Shown: piece by piece, positions 17,362-26,512 of the stretch
Numbering within the stretch: the stretch's first letter is position 1
Layout of the letters: each line of letters opens with the position of its first letter
Origin: CAXTPV01 sp965276715
Lineage (GTDB): Bacteria > Pseudomonadota > Alphaproteobacteria > Acetobacterales > Acetobacteraceae
Direction of reading: 5' to 3'
DNA length: 64,000 bases
Assembly (NCBI GenBank): GCA_965276715.1
Contig: OZ255622.1
Coordinates: 3,658,001-3,722,000, forward strand
The notes under the pieces: generated by a model
Told to the model about the DNA's origin: nothing
The model's input: only the letters and a program-made list of their open reading frames with translations
Database searches by the model: none
Program-made: the position numbers and the translations under genes

Positions 17362-18351
17362 TCACACCCCGAATGCCACCCAGTTGAATCCCGACCGTTT
17401 CGCATAGCTGATCGAGCTGGTCGCTCCGTTGATCACCGGGCTGAGGCACGACACCTGGAATCCCGACGCGGAGAGATTGTTGACGCCGTAGATCGTCGGC
17501 ACCGGCACCGGATAGGCCGCGTTGTTCCAGCCGCCGGCGGCGCCCTCCGACACCGTCAACGAGTAGCACGTGCTGGGGAAGCTGATCGGGAACGTGAACT
17601 GGTCGAGATTGCCCGTCACCGTCAGTGCCGTCCCCCACTGCACGATCAGCCCGCTCGGCAGCGACTGCCAGCCCGTCCGGTTGAGGCCGCAGGCGAAACT
17701 CATCTGCGGCAGCTTGTAGTTCAGGAACGGCGCGGTCGACGGCACCACGATGTTCGACGACGTGATCACGCTCTGTCCGGCATTGACCGTGATCACGGCG
17801 ATGATCACCCATCCCTGATCGGCCGGCGGCGTGGTCTGCGTCCCGGTATTGGCCGCCGCACCGCCCTTGAGCTGCAGCGCCACCTGCTGCAGCCGCTGCG
17901 TGTTCTGTGCCGTTCCGTTGTTGCCCTGGCCCGCCAGCCCCTGCGCCGGATTCGCCGCGTTGTAGTAGGGCAGCACCACCGGCACCGCGTCCTGCTCGAG
18001 GAAACTCGCCTCGATCATGTAGTTGATCGACTGGCCCGACACCGTCGGCGGCGTCAGCGTGAACACCGAATTGCCGGTGTTGATCCCCATCTTGACCAGG
18101 TTGGACGCGTCGGCCGCGAGCGTCCCGTAGCTTTGGCCGTCGACCTCGGAGGACACCAGGATGCTGCCCGGCCCGACGGTCACCTGCAGCGAGGCGGGGA
18201 CGGTCGGCTGACAGGCCAGCCCGTCAACCAGCGGTGCGTTGCCGAGACACATCTGGGCCAGGAAGCCGAGCCCCTTCATCGTGCCGCGCTGGATGTTCAG
18301 CAGGTCGGTGTCGAGCGGAATGGCGCCCGGATAGACGATCATGCGGTCCAT
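17362..18351 (-). CDS. Phage-type tail fibre protein with gp53-like C-terminus
   Basis: A 329-residue structural protein resembling phage tail fibres. The N-terminus MDRMIVYPGAIPLDTDLLN and the QNTQRLQQVALQLKGGAAANTGTQTT region are typical of tail proteins in prophages of Proteobacteria. The C-terminal 100 residues, starting LPSGLIVQWG and continuing FTFPISFPSTCYSLTV, fit the gp53-like receptor-binding domain. GGAG stands 6 bp before the ATG at 18351. No other phage gene is visible within at least 15 kb on either side, so this is an orphan (moron-like or domesticated). It points into the BMP importer operon, whose ATPase starts 66 bp downstream. Confidence 0.8.
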   Translation of the reverse strand: MDRMIVYPGAIPLDTDLLNIQRGTMKGLGFLAQMCLGNAPLVDGLACQPTVPASLQVTVGPGSILVSSEVDGQSYGTLAADASNLVKMGINTGNSVFTLTPPTVSGQSINYMIEASFLEQDAVPVVLPYYNAANPAQGLAGQGNNGTAQNTQRLQQVALQLKGGAAANTGTQTTPPADQGWVIIAVITVNAGQSVITSSNIVVPSTAPFLNYKLPQMSFACGLNRTGWQSLPSGLIVQWGTALTVTGNLDQFTFPISFPSTCYSLTVSEGAAGGWNNAAYPVPVPTIYGVNNLSASGFQVSCLSPVINGATSSISYAKRSGFNWVAFGV

Positions 18352-18530
18352 GGAGAACTCCGTCGTGGGGAAACCGGTGCACTGCACGCGCGCCGGCGCA
18401 CCGGCCTGCCCGATCGCAGGTCGCCACGACAACGCAATTATTGCAGTATAGTATCAACCTAGGTGTCCCTGGACCCGAAGTCAAACCGCGTCGCGTTGCG
18501 CCGCGCCCCCGCCCGACCTACCGTCGCCCG

Positions 18531-19271
18531 ATGAGCGCGCACATCCGCACCGAACAGGCCGACTCCATCCTCGCCCTGACCATCGACCGGCCCCTCAAGA
18601 AGAACGCGCTCGACCAGGCCATGTATCGCGCGCTCGCCGACGCCTTCGAGCGCGCCGACGCCGATCCCGACACCCGCGTCGTCCTGCTCACCGGCGCCGG
18701 CGGCACGTTCTCCGCCGGCAACGACATCGCCGACTTCGCCCGCGGCGGCGGGTCGGAGGCGGCCGACACCCACCGCCTGATCGAAACCGTGCTGCGCTTC
18801 ACCAAGCCGATCGTCGCCGCCGTCGACGGGCTCGCGGTCGGCATCGGCACGACCATCCTGCTGCACTGCGATCTCGTCTACGCGACGGCGGATTCCCGCC
18901 TGCGCCTGCCCTTCGTCGATCTCGGCCTGGTTCCCGAATTCGCCTCGAGCAACTTCCTGCCGCGTCTCGCGGGGCTGCAGCGCGCCTCCGAGCTCTTCCT
19001 GCTCGGCGATGCCTTCACCGCCGCCGACGCGCATGCGATCGGCCTTGTCAATCGCGTCGTCGACACCCCGGACCTCCTGCCCATCGCGCGCGAGGCCTGC
19101 CGCCGCATCGCCGCCAAACCCCCCGAGGCAGTCGCGATCACCCGCCGCCTGCTGCGCGGCGATCCCGCGATCGCGATCGAGCGCGCCCGCGAGGAAGCCC
19201 GCCTCTTCGCCGAACGCCTGTCATCTCCCGAGGCCCAGGCCGCCTTCGCCGCCTTCCTCGCCCGGCGTTAG
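18531..19271 (+). CDS. Enoyl-CoA hydratase/isomerase
   Basis: Crotonase-fold enzyme (246 aa) that hydrates 2-enoyl-CoA or isomerises enoyl-CoA in fatty-acid or related catabolism. Visible motifs are RPLKKNALDQAMYRAL (substrate binding), the oxyanion-hole SAGNDIADF (about residue 63) and the GLAVGIGTTILLHCDLVYA helix-strand unit. The first catalytic Glu of two-glutamate hydratases is not evident at the GIG...LL position; the later acidic position is present in VPEFAS. That may mean isomerase-like or altered chemistry. The start is the ATG at 18531, although no good ribosome-binding site precedes it. Confidence 0.87.
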   Translation: MSAHIRTEQADSILALTIDRPLKKNALDQAMYRALADAFERADADPDTRVVLLTGAGGTFSAGNDIADFARGGGSEAADTHRLIETVLRFTKPIVAAVDGLAVGIGTTILLHCDLVYATADSRLRLPFVDLGLVPEFASSNFLPRLAGLQRASELFLLGDAFTAADAHAIGLVNRVVDTPDLLPIAREACRRIAAKPPEAVAITRRLLRGDPAIAIERAREEARLFAERLSSPEAQAAFAAFLARR

Positions 19272-19278
19272 GGAAGAA

Positions 19279-19346
19279 GCGGGGTTCCACCCCGCACCCC
19301 GCCAAACGCAGTGCGTTTGGATCCCAAATGATGGCGGGTCCGGGGC
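19279..19346. repeat. REP-like palindromic cluster between two converging genes
   Basis: Three adjacent hairpins: GCGGGGT-TCC-ACCCCGC (19279-19295), CCAAACGC-AGT-GCGTTTGG (19302-19320) and a GGCGGG...CCCGCC arm pair at about 19334-19346. The layout, a GGGG/CCCC hairpin followed by CCCCGCCAA...TTGGatccc, is shared with 30601-30640 and, inverted, with 11841-11875. It sits exactly between the stops of the enoyl-CoA hydratase and the CorC-like gene and may serve as a bidirectional terminator. Confidence 0.65.
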
Positions 19347-20285
19347 TCACCCCGCCGTCGACACCTCCACCGGCGCGTCCGCCTCCACGCGCGGCAGGCT
19401 CGCCCGCAACCGCCGGATATGGCGCGGGTCGGAATCCATCACCCGGAACTCGATCCCCGACGGATGCCCGATCACCTCGCCCCGTGCCGGCACCCGGCCG
19501 GCCAGCGTGAACACCAGCCCGCCCACCGTCTCGATCTCGCTCGCCCGCTCGTCGGCCGTCAGCACCGCGCCCACGCTGTCCTCGAACTCGTCGACCGGCA
19601 GGCGCGCGTCGATGTCGAGTGTCCCGTCCGGGCGCCGGACCAGCATGTCGCCGTCCGGCTCGTCGTGCTCGTCGGCGATGTCGCCCACGATCGTCTCCAC
19701 CAGGTCCTCGAAGCTGACCAGCCCGTCGATGCCGCCATACTCGTCGACCACCAGTGCCAGATGCGTCCGCAGATTGCGCATCTGCAGCAGCAGGTCGAGC
19801 ACCGGCACCTGCGGCGCCACCAGCAACGGCTCGCGCAGGATCGCGGCAATCGAGAACGCCTGCGGCCGACCCACGAACGTGAACAGGTCCTTGACGTGGA
19901 CCATGCCCACGATCTCGTCGAGATGCTCGCGGTAGATCGGCATCCGCGAATGCCCCTCGCGCTTGACGATCTCGAGTGCCTCGTCGAGCGTCACGTCCTC
20001 CGCCATCGCCACGATGTCGGCGCGCGGGATCATCACGTCGTCGACCGTCGTGCCGCGCAGATGCAGCACGTTGCCGATCAGCGCCCGCTCCTGCCGGTCG
20101 AGCTCCGGCCGCTCCTCGCCGTTCGTCTCCGCGGGCTCGGTGCCCGGCTCCTGCATCAGCTCCTCGATCGACCGCCGCAGCGAATACTCCAGCCGGCGTC
20201 CGCGAAAGATCGAGCTCACCCGTGTGAGCAACCCCGTTCGGGGCAGGAACGGCGGAACCTCGGCCTCCGATCGTTCCTCGCTCAT
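19347..20285 (-). CDS. HlyC/CorC family CBS-domain protein
   Basis: A 312-residue soluble protein with two CBS domains and the CorC_HlyC C-terminal domain. CBS1 begins at VDDVMIPRADIVAM (about residue 80), CBS2 covers LREPLLVAPQVPVLDLLLQM through DEYGGIDGLVSFEDLVE, and the C-terminal domain (about residues 215-300) contains EIETVGGLVFTLAGRVP. Unlike full-length CNNM exporters it lacks the membrane domain, as is usual for the gene next to ybeY. Its ATG shares one base with the ybeY stop. In related bacteria this protein is linked to Mg/Co resistance or envelope functions. Confidence 0.9.
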   Translation of the reverse strand: MSEERSEAEVPPFLPRTGLLTRVSSIFRGRRLEYSLRRSIEELMQEPGTEPAETNGEERPELDRQERALIGNVLHLRGTTVDDVMIPRADIVAMAEDVTLDEALEIVKREGHSRMPIYREHLDEIVGMVHVKDLFTFVGRPQAFSIAAILREPLLVAPQVPVLDLLLQMRNLRTHLALVVDEYGGIDGLVSFEDLVETIVGDIADEHDEPDGDMLVRRPDGTLDIDARLPVDEFEDSVGAVLTADERASEIETVGGLVFTLAGRVPARGEVIGHPSGIEFRVMDSDPRHIRRLRASLPRVEADAPVEVSTAG

Positions 20286-20770
20286 CAAGCGGCCTCCGGT
20301 GCCCGCGGCTTGAACGGGTTTGCCACGCCGATCCGCGACAGCAGCCGCGCCTCCTCCCGCTCCATCCGGCGCGCCTCGCCCGCCGACCCGTGATCGAAAC
20401 CCTCCAGGTGCAGCATCGCATGCACCACCAGATGCGCCAGATGATCGGACGCGGTCCTGTTCGCCTGCCGCGCCTCGCGCCTGACCGTGCCGTAGGCGAG
20501 CACCACGTCGCCGCCCGAACCGCCCACCGGATCGAACGTCAGCACGTTGGTGGGCTTGTTGCGTCCGCGATACCGCGCGTTCAGGCGCTTGACCGCGCGG
20601 TCGCTGTCCAGAACCACCGCATCGGCCCGGCCGCCCGCGGCGCGTGCCGCGCGCCTGATCACCCGTTCCGCGTCCGGCACCAGCCACCGCCAGCGCCGCT
20701 CCGGCACCAGCACCGTCAGGGGAGGCGACGCCCTGGCATCGCTCCCCGATCGACTACTTGGAGGTTCCAT
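20285..20770 (-). CDS. ybeY: Endoribonuclease YbeY (16S rRNA maturation)
   Basis: Metal-dependent RNase (161 aa) required for 16S rRNA 3' processing and ribosome quality control. The zinc motif appears as HAMLHLEGFDH (about residues 116-126), preceded by the strand-forming region NKPTNVLTFDP; both are diagnostic. The usual Gly after the first His is Ala here. GGGAG lies just before the ATG at 20770, which is inside the last 17 bp of phoH, and its stop overlaps corC. This phoH-ybeY-corC order is a conserved housekeeping cluster. Confidence 0.95.
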   Translation of the reverse strand: MEPPSSRSGSDARASPPLTVLVPERRWRWLVPDAERVIRRAARAAGGRADAVVLDSDRAVKRLNARYRGRNKPTNVLTFDPVGGSGGDVVLAYGTVRREARQANRTASDHLAHLVVHAMLHLEGFDHGSAGEARRMEREEARLLSRIGVANPFKPRAPEAA

Positions 20771-21899
20771 GCTTCTCCCGGGCGCGGGACCCCGTCATGT
20801 CCCGCTGGGCCGCCTCGCGTCCCGCGACCGCGCGACGATCGTAGGCGTCGACGATGCGGCCGACCAGGGGATGGCGCACCACGTCCCCGACGCCGAACCG
20901 CGCGACCCCGATCCCCTGCACGCCCTCGAGCGTCTCGATCGCCTCGGCCAGGCCCGACCGGACGCCGCCCGGCAGGTCGATCTGGCTGAGATCGCCGTTG
21001 ATCACCATCCGCGTCCCGTCCCCCATCCGTGTGAGGAACATCTTCATCTGCGCCGCCGTCGTGTTCTGGGCTTCGTCCAGGATCACGAAGGCGTGGGCAA
21101 GCGTTCGCCCGCGCATGAACGCCAGCGGCGCCACCTCGATCTCACCGTTTCCCATCCGCCGGAGCATCTGGTCGCCGGGCAGCATGTCGCCCAGCGCGTC
21201 GTACAGCGGACGCAGATAGGGATCGACCTTCTCCTTGAGATCACCCGGCAAGAAGCCCAACCGCTCGCCCGCCTCGACCGCTGGCCGCGACAGCACGATC
21301 CGCTCGACCCGCCCCGCGAGCAGCATCGCCACCGCCTGCGCCACCGCCAGGTAGGTCTTGCCGGTTCCCGCCGGCCCGAGCGCGAACACCATCTCGTGCG
21401 AGGCCAGCAGGTCGATATACGCCGCCTGGCCCGGCGAGCGCGGCCCGACCGCGCCGCGCCGCGTCCTGATCGCCGGCAGGTCGCGCAGCGGCAGCCGCGG
21501 ATCGTCGTCGCCGCGTTCCGCGGGCCCGATGCGCCCCGACATCCTGATCGCCGCCTCGACCTCGCCCATATCGACCGGCTTGCCGCTCGACAGCCGCTTG
21601 TAGAGCCCGGCCAGCGCCCCCTGCGTCAGATCGACCGCCTCGCGCTCGCCGCTGATCGCGATCCGGTTGCCACGGCACGACATCCTGACGCCGAAACCCT
21701 GCTCCAGCCGCGTCAGATAACGATCGTGATCGCCGAGCAGCAGCGGCAGCAACGCGTTGTCGTCGAATTGCATCGTCACCGAGCGGGATGCCCTGTTCTC
21801 CGCGACGATCGGATGGGCGGCGCCGAGGCCGGAGGCGGCCAGGCCGCCCCTCGACGTGACCGGCGCGCCGAACGCGCCGCGTGGCGATATCTGTGTCAA
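20754..21899 (-). CDS. phoH: PhoH-family ATPase (YbeZ type)
   Basis: Cytoplasmic P-loop ATPase (up to 381 aa) of the PhoH/YbeZ group, related to RNA helicases and thought to work with YbeY. Walker A is FALGPAGTGKTYLA (about residue 173), Walker B VILDEAQNTT, and the motif VINGDLSQIDLPGGVRSGL follows. The first 40 residues before SVTMQFDDNALLPLL are not conserved in the family. The longest start is a TTG at 21899 that overlaps the miaB stop by 4 bp; an internal ATG or GTG nearer residue 42 is an alternative. Confidence 0.92.
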   Translation of the reverse strand: MTQISPRGAFGAPVTSRGGLAASGLGAAHPIVAENRASRSVTMQFDDNALLPLLLGDHDRYLTRLEQGFGVRMSCRGNRIAISGEREAVDLTQGALAGLYKRLSSGKPVDMGEVEAAIRMSGRIGPAERGDDDPRLPLRDLPAIRTRRGAVGPRSPGQAAYIDLLASHEMVFALGPAGTGKTYLAVAQAVAMLLAGRVERIVLSRPAVEAGERLGFLPGDLKEKVDPYLRPLYDALGDMLPGDQMLRRMGNGEIEVAPLAFMRGRTLAHAFVILDEAQNTTAAQMKMFLTRMGDGTRMVINGDLSQIDLPGGVRSGLAEAIETLEGVQGIGVARFGVGDVVRHPLVGRIVDAYDRRAVAGREAAQRDMTGSRAREKHGTSK

Positions 21900-23311
21900 G
21901 CCGAAGCAGTCTCCCTGACCAGTTGACCGGTGATCGAGTTCGTCGCCGAACCCGTGATCCGCACCTCTGATATGAGGCCCACGAGCGATCGTGCAGCCTC
22001 GACATGCACCGCCTGTCCATGCGGGGAACGGCCGGCGATCTGACCCGCATGGCGTCCCGGCCCCGTGAACAGCACCGGCAGCGTCCGTCCCACCGCGTCG
22101 GCGTTGAACCCTGCCTGCTGGCCGCGCAGCAGCGCCTGCAGCGCCTGCAGCCGCTCGTCCTTGACCGGATCGGGCACCTGCCCCGCGGCCACCGCGGCCG
22201 GCGTCCCCGGCCGGGGCGAATACTTGAAGCTGTAGGCCTGCGCGAACCCGACCGCCTCGACCAGCGACAAGGTCGCGGCAAAATCCGCATCCGTCTCGCC
22301 GGGATGGCCCACGATGAAATCCGACGACAGCGCGATGTCGGGCCGCGCCGCGCGCAGCCGGTCGACCACCCGCAGGTAATGCGCCGCGTCATGACCGCGA
22401 TTCATCGCCCGCAGCATCCGATCCGACCCCGACTGCACCGGCAGATGCAGGAACGGCATCAGCACCGGCACCTCCGCGTGCGCCGCGATCAGCCCGTCAT
22501 CCATGTCCCGCGGATGCGACGTCGTGTAGCGGATCCGCGCCAGCCCCGGGACGAGCGCGAGCCGCCTGATCAGCCCGCCGAGCGAACACGTCCCGCCCGC
22601 CTCCGCCCCGTGATACGCGTTCACGTTCTGCCCGAGCAGCGTGATCTCGCGCGCTCCCCCCGCCACCAGCGCACGCGCTTCCGCCAGCACCGACGCGACC
22701 GGCCGGCTCGCCTCCGCGCCCCTGGTGTAGGGCACCACGCAGAACGAGCAGAACTTGTCGCATCCTTCCTGCACGGTCAGGAACGCGGTCGCCCCCGAGG
22801 CCCGAACCGACGCCGGCAGCAGGTCGAACTTCTGCTCGACGGGAAACTCGGTGTCGATCACCTTGCCACCATCCAGTCGCGCCGCGAGCTCGGGCAGTCG
22901 ATGATACGTCTGCGGCCCGACCACCAGGTCGACGAACGGCGCGCGCGCCAGGATCTGCTCGCCCTCGGCCTGCGCGACACAGCCCGCCACCGCGATCACG
23001 GTCGTGCGTCCTGTCGCTGCCCGCTCCTCCTTGACCAGCCGCAGCCGGCCCAGCTCGGAGAACACCTTCTCCGCCGCACGGTCGCGGATATGGCAGGTGT
23101 TGAGGATCACCATGTCGGCGTCGGCGGGGCCGTCCGCCGTCGTGTAGCCGGCCGGTGACAACGCATCCCGCATGCGGCCGCTGTCATACGCGTTCATCTG
23201 GCAACCCCAGGTGACCACGTGCAGGCGCTTGGAAGGGGAGGGGAGATCGGTCACGGCATCCGTATCCTGAGGAACGGCCGAAGCCAGACCCACGGGATCG
23301 ATCGAAGTCAA
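21896..23311 (-). CDS. miaB: tRNA-2-methylthio-N6-dimethylallyladenosine synthase MiaB
   Basis: Radical-SAM methylthiotransferase (471 aa) that adds the ms2 group to i6A37 in tRNAs reading UNN codons. Domain order: UPF0004 domain with Cys ligands in TWGCQMNAYDS, LNTCHIRD and VAGCVAQ; radical SAM core with CDKFCSFCVVPYTRG (CxxxCxxC); C-terminal TRAM domain with VLFTGPGRHAGQIAGRSPHGQAV. All cysteines for both clusters are present. The frame opens with TTG at 23311 and no ATG occurs before the conserved core, so the exact start is unsure. It leads the miaB-phoH-ybeY-corC overlapping operon. Confidence 0.95.
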   Translation of the reverse strand: MTSIDPVGLASAVPQDTDAVTDLPSPSKRLHVVTWGCQMNAYDSGRMRDALSPAGYTTADGPADADMVILNTCHIRDRAAEKVFSELGRLRLVKEERAATGRTTVIAVAGCVAQAEGEQILARAPFVDLVVGPQTYHRLPELAARLDGGKVIDTEFPVEQKFDLLPASVRASGATAFLTVQEGCDKFCSFCVVPYTRGAEASRPVASVLAEARALVAGGAREITLLGQNVNAYHGAEAGGTCSLGGLIRRLALVPGLARIRYTTSHPRDMDDGLIAAHAEVPVLMPFLHLPVQSGSDRMLRAMNRGHDAAHYLRVVDRLRAARPDIALSSDFIVGHPGETDADFAATLSLVEAVGFAQAYSFKYSPRPGTPAAVAAGQVPDPVKDERLQALQALLRGQQAGFNADAVGRTLPVLFTGPGRHAGQIAGRSPHGQAVHVEAARSLVGLISEVRITGSATNSITGQLVRETASA

Positions 23312-23488
23312 GCGTGTGTCCGTTCTGTCAAGACGAGCAGGCGCTCAATGTCGGGCAGCTCCAGTTCGACGTTCGACTCCGTGCGAAAGAAAATCTGGCA
23401 GCACCACCGGCCACGTTCAAGCGCAATGCAGGTCCGATGCGCGGGCCGCCCGAAACGTCACCGTCGCGTCACGGACGAGCCCCCTGCC

Positions 23489-24478
23489 CTACGCCGCGAC
23501 CGCCGCCCGCATCTTGCGCGGCGCCAGCCCGGCCAGCATCGGGCAAAGCGGCTCCGCCGGCCGGTTCTGCCGGAGCGTCGCGGCCCCGACCGCGACCGCC
23601 ATCCAGGCCGCCGCCGCCAGCTCCTTGCGCGACGCGAAATCCGCCGGATCGAGCGGCTCGTGCAGCAGCACCGTCGCCCGCATTCCGCGCCATTGCGCCA
23701 GGCGCCAGAAATGGCTCCCCAAGTCCATGTCGCCGAACCAGGAGAACACCGGCCGTCCCGCCCGTCCCACCGGCATCCCAGCCAGACGATCATAGACCAG
23801 CGAAATCGGCTGGATCAGCGGGCCCTTGCCCGATCCGGGCCGGTCCTCGCGCTCGAGCACCGGCTTGGCCAGCGCGAAGAACGTCGAATGGAACGGCAGC
23901 ACGCGCGAGCCGTCCGAGCTCGTTCCTTCCGGAAACAGGATCAGGTCGTCCCCGCCGCACAGCCGCGCCGTCATCGCGAGCTTCTCCGACGCGGTCGCCG
24001 CCCGGTTGCGGCTGACGAACACCGTTCGACCCAGTCGCGCCACCGTGCCCAGCACCGGCCAGCGTGCGACATCGTTCTTCGACACGAAGCACCCGCGCAG
24101 ACGCCCGCCCAGCACCACCACGTCGATCCAGGACGAATGGTTCGACACATAGATCACCGGCCGACCGCTCGTGCCCCCGTCCGACACACCAGCCGGCGCG
24201 CCCAGCATGCGCACCTGCATCCCCAGCAGCGCGCACACGCCGGCCCAGTACAGCCGCGCGAACTCGACCTTGCCCCGCCCGGGGACCGCCAGCAGCACCG
24301 CCTGCGTGCAGATCGAGACCGCCGTCCACGCCACGATCAGGATCGCCCGGAGCACCGCCCGCGCGCCCCGTCCGAGCCGCCGCGGCGCCGAGATGGCTGC
24401 CCGCGTGATCGCGGCGGCTGATCCGACGGACGTTGCAAGATCGCAACGGCGTCCGAGGCGACGAGGTTTGCCCTGCAT
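23489..24478 (-). CDS. 1-acyl-sn-glycerol-3-phosphate acyltransferase-like (PlsC family)
   Basis: Membrane-bound lysophospholipid acyltransferase (329 aa). A hydrophobic segment (about residues 40-65) precedes the catalytic NHSSWID box (the HX4D motif), followed by FVSKNDVARWP, FVSRNR and FPEGTSSDGS, the acceptor-phosphate box. Length and motif order match PlsC or the related ornithine-lipid acyltransferase OlsA. The ATG is at 24478; the open frame continues far upstream against tamA but has no support there. It is transcribed divergently from tamA across 120 bp and lies 177 bp upstream of miaB. Confidence 0.9.
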   Translation of the reverse strand: MQGKPRRLGRRCDLATSVGSAAAITRAAISAPRRLGRGARAVLRAILIVAWTAVSICTQAVLLAVPGRGKVEFARLYWAGVCALLGMQVRMLGAPAGVSDGGTSGRPVIYVSNHSSWIDVVVLGGRLRGCFVSKNDVARWPVLGTVARLGRTVFVSRNRAATASEKLAMTARLCGGDDLILFPEGTSSDGSRVLPFHSTFFALAKPVLEREDRPGSGKGPLIQPISLVYDRLAGMPVGRAGRPVFSWFGDMDLGSHFWRLAQWRGMRATVLLHEPLDPADFASRKELAAAAWMAVAVGAATLRQNRPAEPLCPMLAGLAPRKMRAAVAA

Positions 24479-24598
24479 GATCACGCAATGTAACCCGCTG
24501 TGTCGCCGGCCACAATGCTGCCACCTTTCGGGCTCGCATCCGAGCTTGTTATGATACCGTTTGATCTTGACCGGCACGCAGGGCACAAGCCCACCCGT

Positions 24599-26512
24599 AT
24601 GGCCCGCGTCGCCCGACACCCGCAGAGGCGACCCCTCCGCCGCACCCTCCTCGGCTGGCTCGCGCCCGCCATCGCGACGTCCTCGATCTCCGCCTCCCAC
24701 GCCGCCGATCCGCAATCCTACACAGTCGACATCGGCAAGACCGGCGACAAGGCCATCGACGGCGCGCTCTCCGGCACCTCCAGCCTCGTCAGCCTGCGCA
24801 AGACCGCACCCGCCGGTCCCTTCGCCCTCGTCGGCCGCGCCCGCAACGACGCCGACCAGTTGCGGACCGTTCTCGGCGGTTTCGGCTATTACGACGCTCG
24901 CATCGCCGTCACCATCGACGGCACCGATGCCGGCGACCCCGCTCTCCCCAACCGCCTCGCCGCGATCCCCAACGGCCAGTCCGTCAAGATCCACGTCGCC
25001 GTCGATCGCGGCCTCCTGTTTCACCTGCGTCACGTCACCCTCCAGGGCAACGTCCCGCTCGGTGCGCGCGAGAACTTCCACCTCCACGAGGGCCAGCCCG
25101 CGATCGCCGCCGACGTGCTCGCTGCCGGTTCCGATCTGCGCGACCAGCTCGAGGAAAGCGGCCACGCCTTCGCCACCGTCGGCGAGCCCGCCGCCACCGA
25201 GGATCCCGCCGCCCACGCGATCGACGTCGTCTTCCCGGTCGATGCCGGCCCGCGCGTGGACATCGGCGACATCGACCTGATGGGCCTGCACACGGTCCAT
25301 CCGCGCTTCATCCGCAGGCGCCTGACCGTCCATTCCGGCCAGCTCTACCAGCCCAGCAAGGTCGACGCGGCCCGTCAGGATCTCGCCAGCTCCGGCGTCT
25401 TCGCCACCGTCCAGGCGACCGTCGGCAAGACCCTCGACGCCCACGGTCGCGTCCCCGTCACCTTTTCCTTCGTCGAGGCGCCGCCGCGCACCGTCGCACT
25501 CACCGCCGCCTATTCCACCGACCTCGGCGGCAGCGCCGGCGTCACCTGGACGCACGACAATTTCTTCGGCAACGAGGAGAAGCTCGAGCTCGCCGCCATC
25601 GCCACCGGCCTCGGCGGCACCGCCCAGCAGGGTCTCGGCTACGACGTCTACGCCCAGATCACCAAGCCCGACCTCTGGGCGCGCAACCAGAACGGCGTCG
25701 TCCGCATCGAGGCGCTCAAGCAGAACCTCTACACCTACAACCAGCAGGCCTACCTGCTGAAGTTCGGCCTCGACCGGCGCCTCTCGAAACGCTGGAACGT
25801 CGCCGCCGACATCGTCCTCGAGCAGGAACAGATCATCCAGGAAGGCACCACCCGCAACTATACGCTCGGGCAACTGCCGCTCACCGCCAACTATGACAGC
25901 ACCGACCTCGCGAGCCCGCTCGACGCGCCCACCCACGGCGTGCGCGTTGGGCTCGGCATCACCCCCTCCTACAGCCTCGGCAGCGGCAGCAACGGCCCCG
26001 GCACCAGTGCCGCCAACAGCTTCTTCACCATCCTCCAGGGCCAGGCCTCGACCTATGTCGACTTCGCCCATCTCGGCCTGACCAGGCCTGGCCGCACCGT
26101 CATCGCCGTGCACGGCGTCGTCGCGTCCGTCCAGGGTGCATCGACCTTTCAGCTTCCCCCCGACCAGCGCCTCTACGCCGGCGGCAGCACCACCGTCCGC
26201 GGCTACCGCTACCAGCAGATCTCGCCGCTCTTCCCCGACAACCGTCCCGAGGGCGGCACCTCGCTCGACGCCATCCAGGTCGAGTATCGCCAGCGCATCG
26301 TCGGCAACTTCGGCGCCGTCCTGTTCGGCGACGCCGGCCAGGTCGGCGCCACCAGCGCCCCCTTCAACGGTCCCTTGCGTGTCGGCGCCGGCGTCGGCGC
26401 CCGCTACTACACGCCGATCGGGCCGATCCGCCTCGACGTCGCCATCCCGCTCAACAAGGTTCAGGGCGACGACAGTTTCGAGCTCTATATCGGCCTCGGG
26501 GAGACCTTCTGA
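24599..26512 (+). CDS. tamA: Outer-membrane assembly factor TamA (BamA/TamA family)
   Basis: Outer-membrane beta-barrel protein (637 aa) of the translocation and assembly module, working with inner-membrane-anchored TamB in outer-membrane protein insertion and lipid homeostasis. A signal peptide with a basic lead (HPQRRPLRR) and a hydrophobic core ends near SASHAAD. POTRA domains cover about residues 60-320 (FHLRHVTLQGNVPLG, VDIGDIDLMGLHTVHPRF). The barrel has the family signature GGSTTVRGYRYQQISP and ends in ETF with the terminal Phe assembly signal. The start is the ATG at 24599, chosen for the signal peptide; ATG at 24551 is possible. The stop overlaps tamB (TGATG). Confidence 0.9.
   Translation: MARVARHPQRRPLRRTLLGWLAPAIATSSISASHAADPQSYTVDIGKTGDKAIDGALSGTSSLVSLRKTAPAGPFALVGRARNDADQLRTVLGGFGYYDARIAVTIDGTDAGDPALPNRLAAIPNGQSVKIHVAVDRGLLFHLRHVTLQGNVPLGARENFHLHEGQPAIAADVLAAGSDLRDQLEESGHAFATVGEPAATEDPAAHAIDVVFPVDAGPRVDIGDIDLMGLHTVHPRFIRRRLTVHSGQLYQPSKVDAARQDLASSGVFATVQATVGKTLDAHGRVPVTFSFVEAPPRTVALTAAYSTDLGGSAGVTWTHDNFFGNEEKLELAAIATGLGGTAQQGLGYDVYAQITKPDLWARNQNGVVRIEALKQNLYTYNQQAYLLKFGLDRRLSKRWNVAADIVLEQEQIIQEGTTRNYTLGQLPLTANYDSTDLASPLDAPTHGVRVGLGITPSYSLGSGSNGPGTSAANSFFTILQGQASTYVDFAHLGLTRPGRTVIAVHGVVASVQGASTFQLPPDQRLYAGGSTTVRGYRYQQISPLFPDNRPEGGTSLDAIQVEYRQRIVGNFGAVLFGDAGQVGATSAPFNGPLRVGAGVGARYYTPIGPIRLDVAIPLNKVQGDDSFELYIGLGETF

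Noticed and set aside
15739..18462. Plus-strand open frame of 907 codons opposite the BMP importer ATPase and the tail-fibre gene
   Set aside because: Arg/His/Gln-rich low-complexity product spanning two well-supported minus-strand genes and their spacer; a GC-driven artefact.
18421..18470. Promoter-like TTGCAG...TATAGT stretch between the tail-fibre and enoyl-CoA hydratase genes
   Set aside because: AT-rich and suggestive, but no -35/-10 pair with 16-18 bp spacing could be set convincingly on either strand.
24479..26113. Upstream extension of the acyltransferase frame opposite tamA
   Set aside because: The extension is Gly/Val/Glu-rich with no membrane or catalytic feature, and PlsC starts normally at the ATG at 24478.
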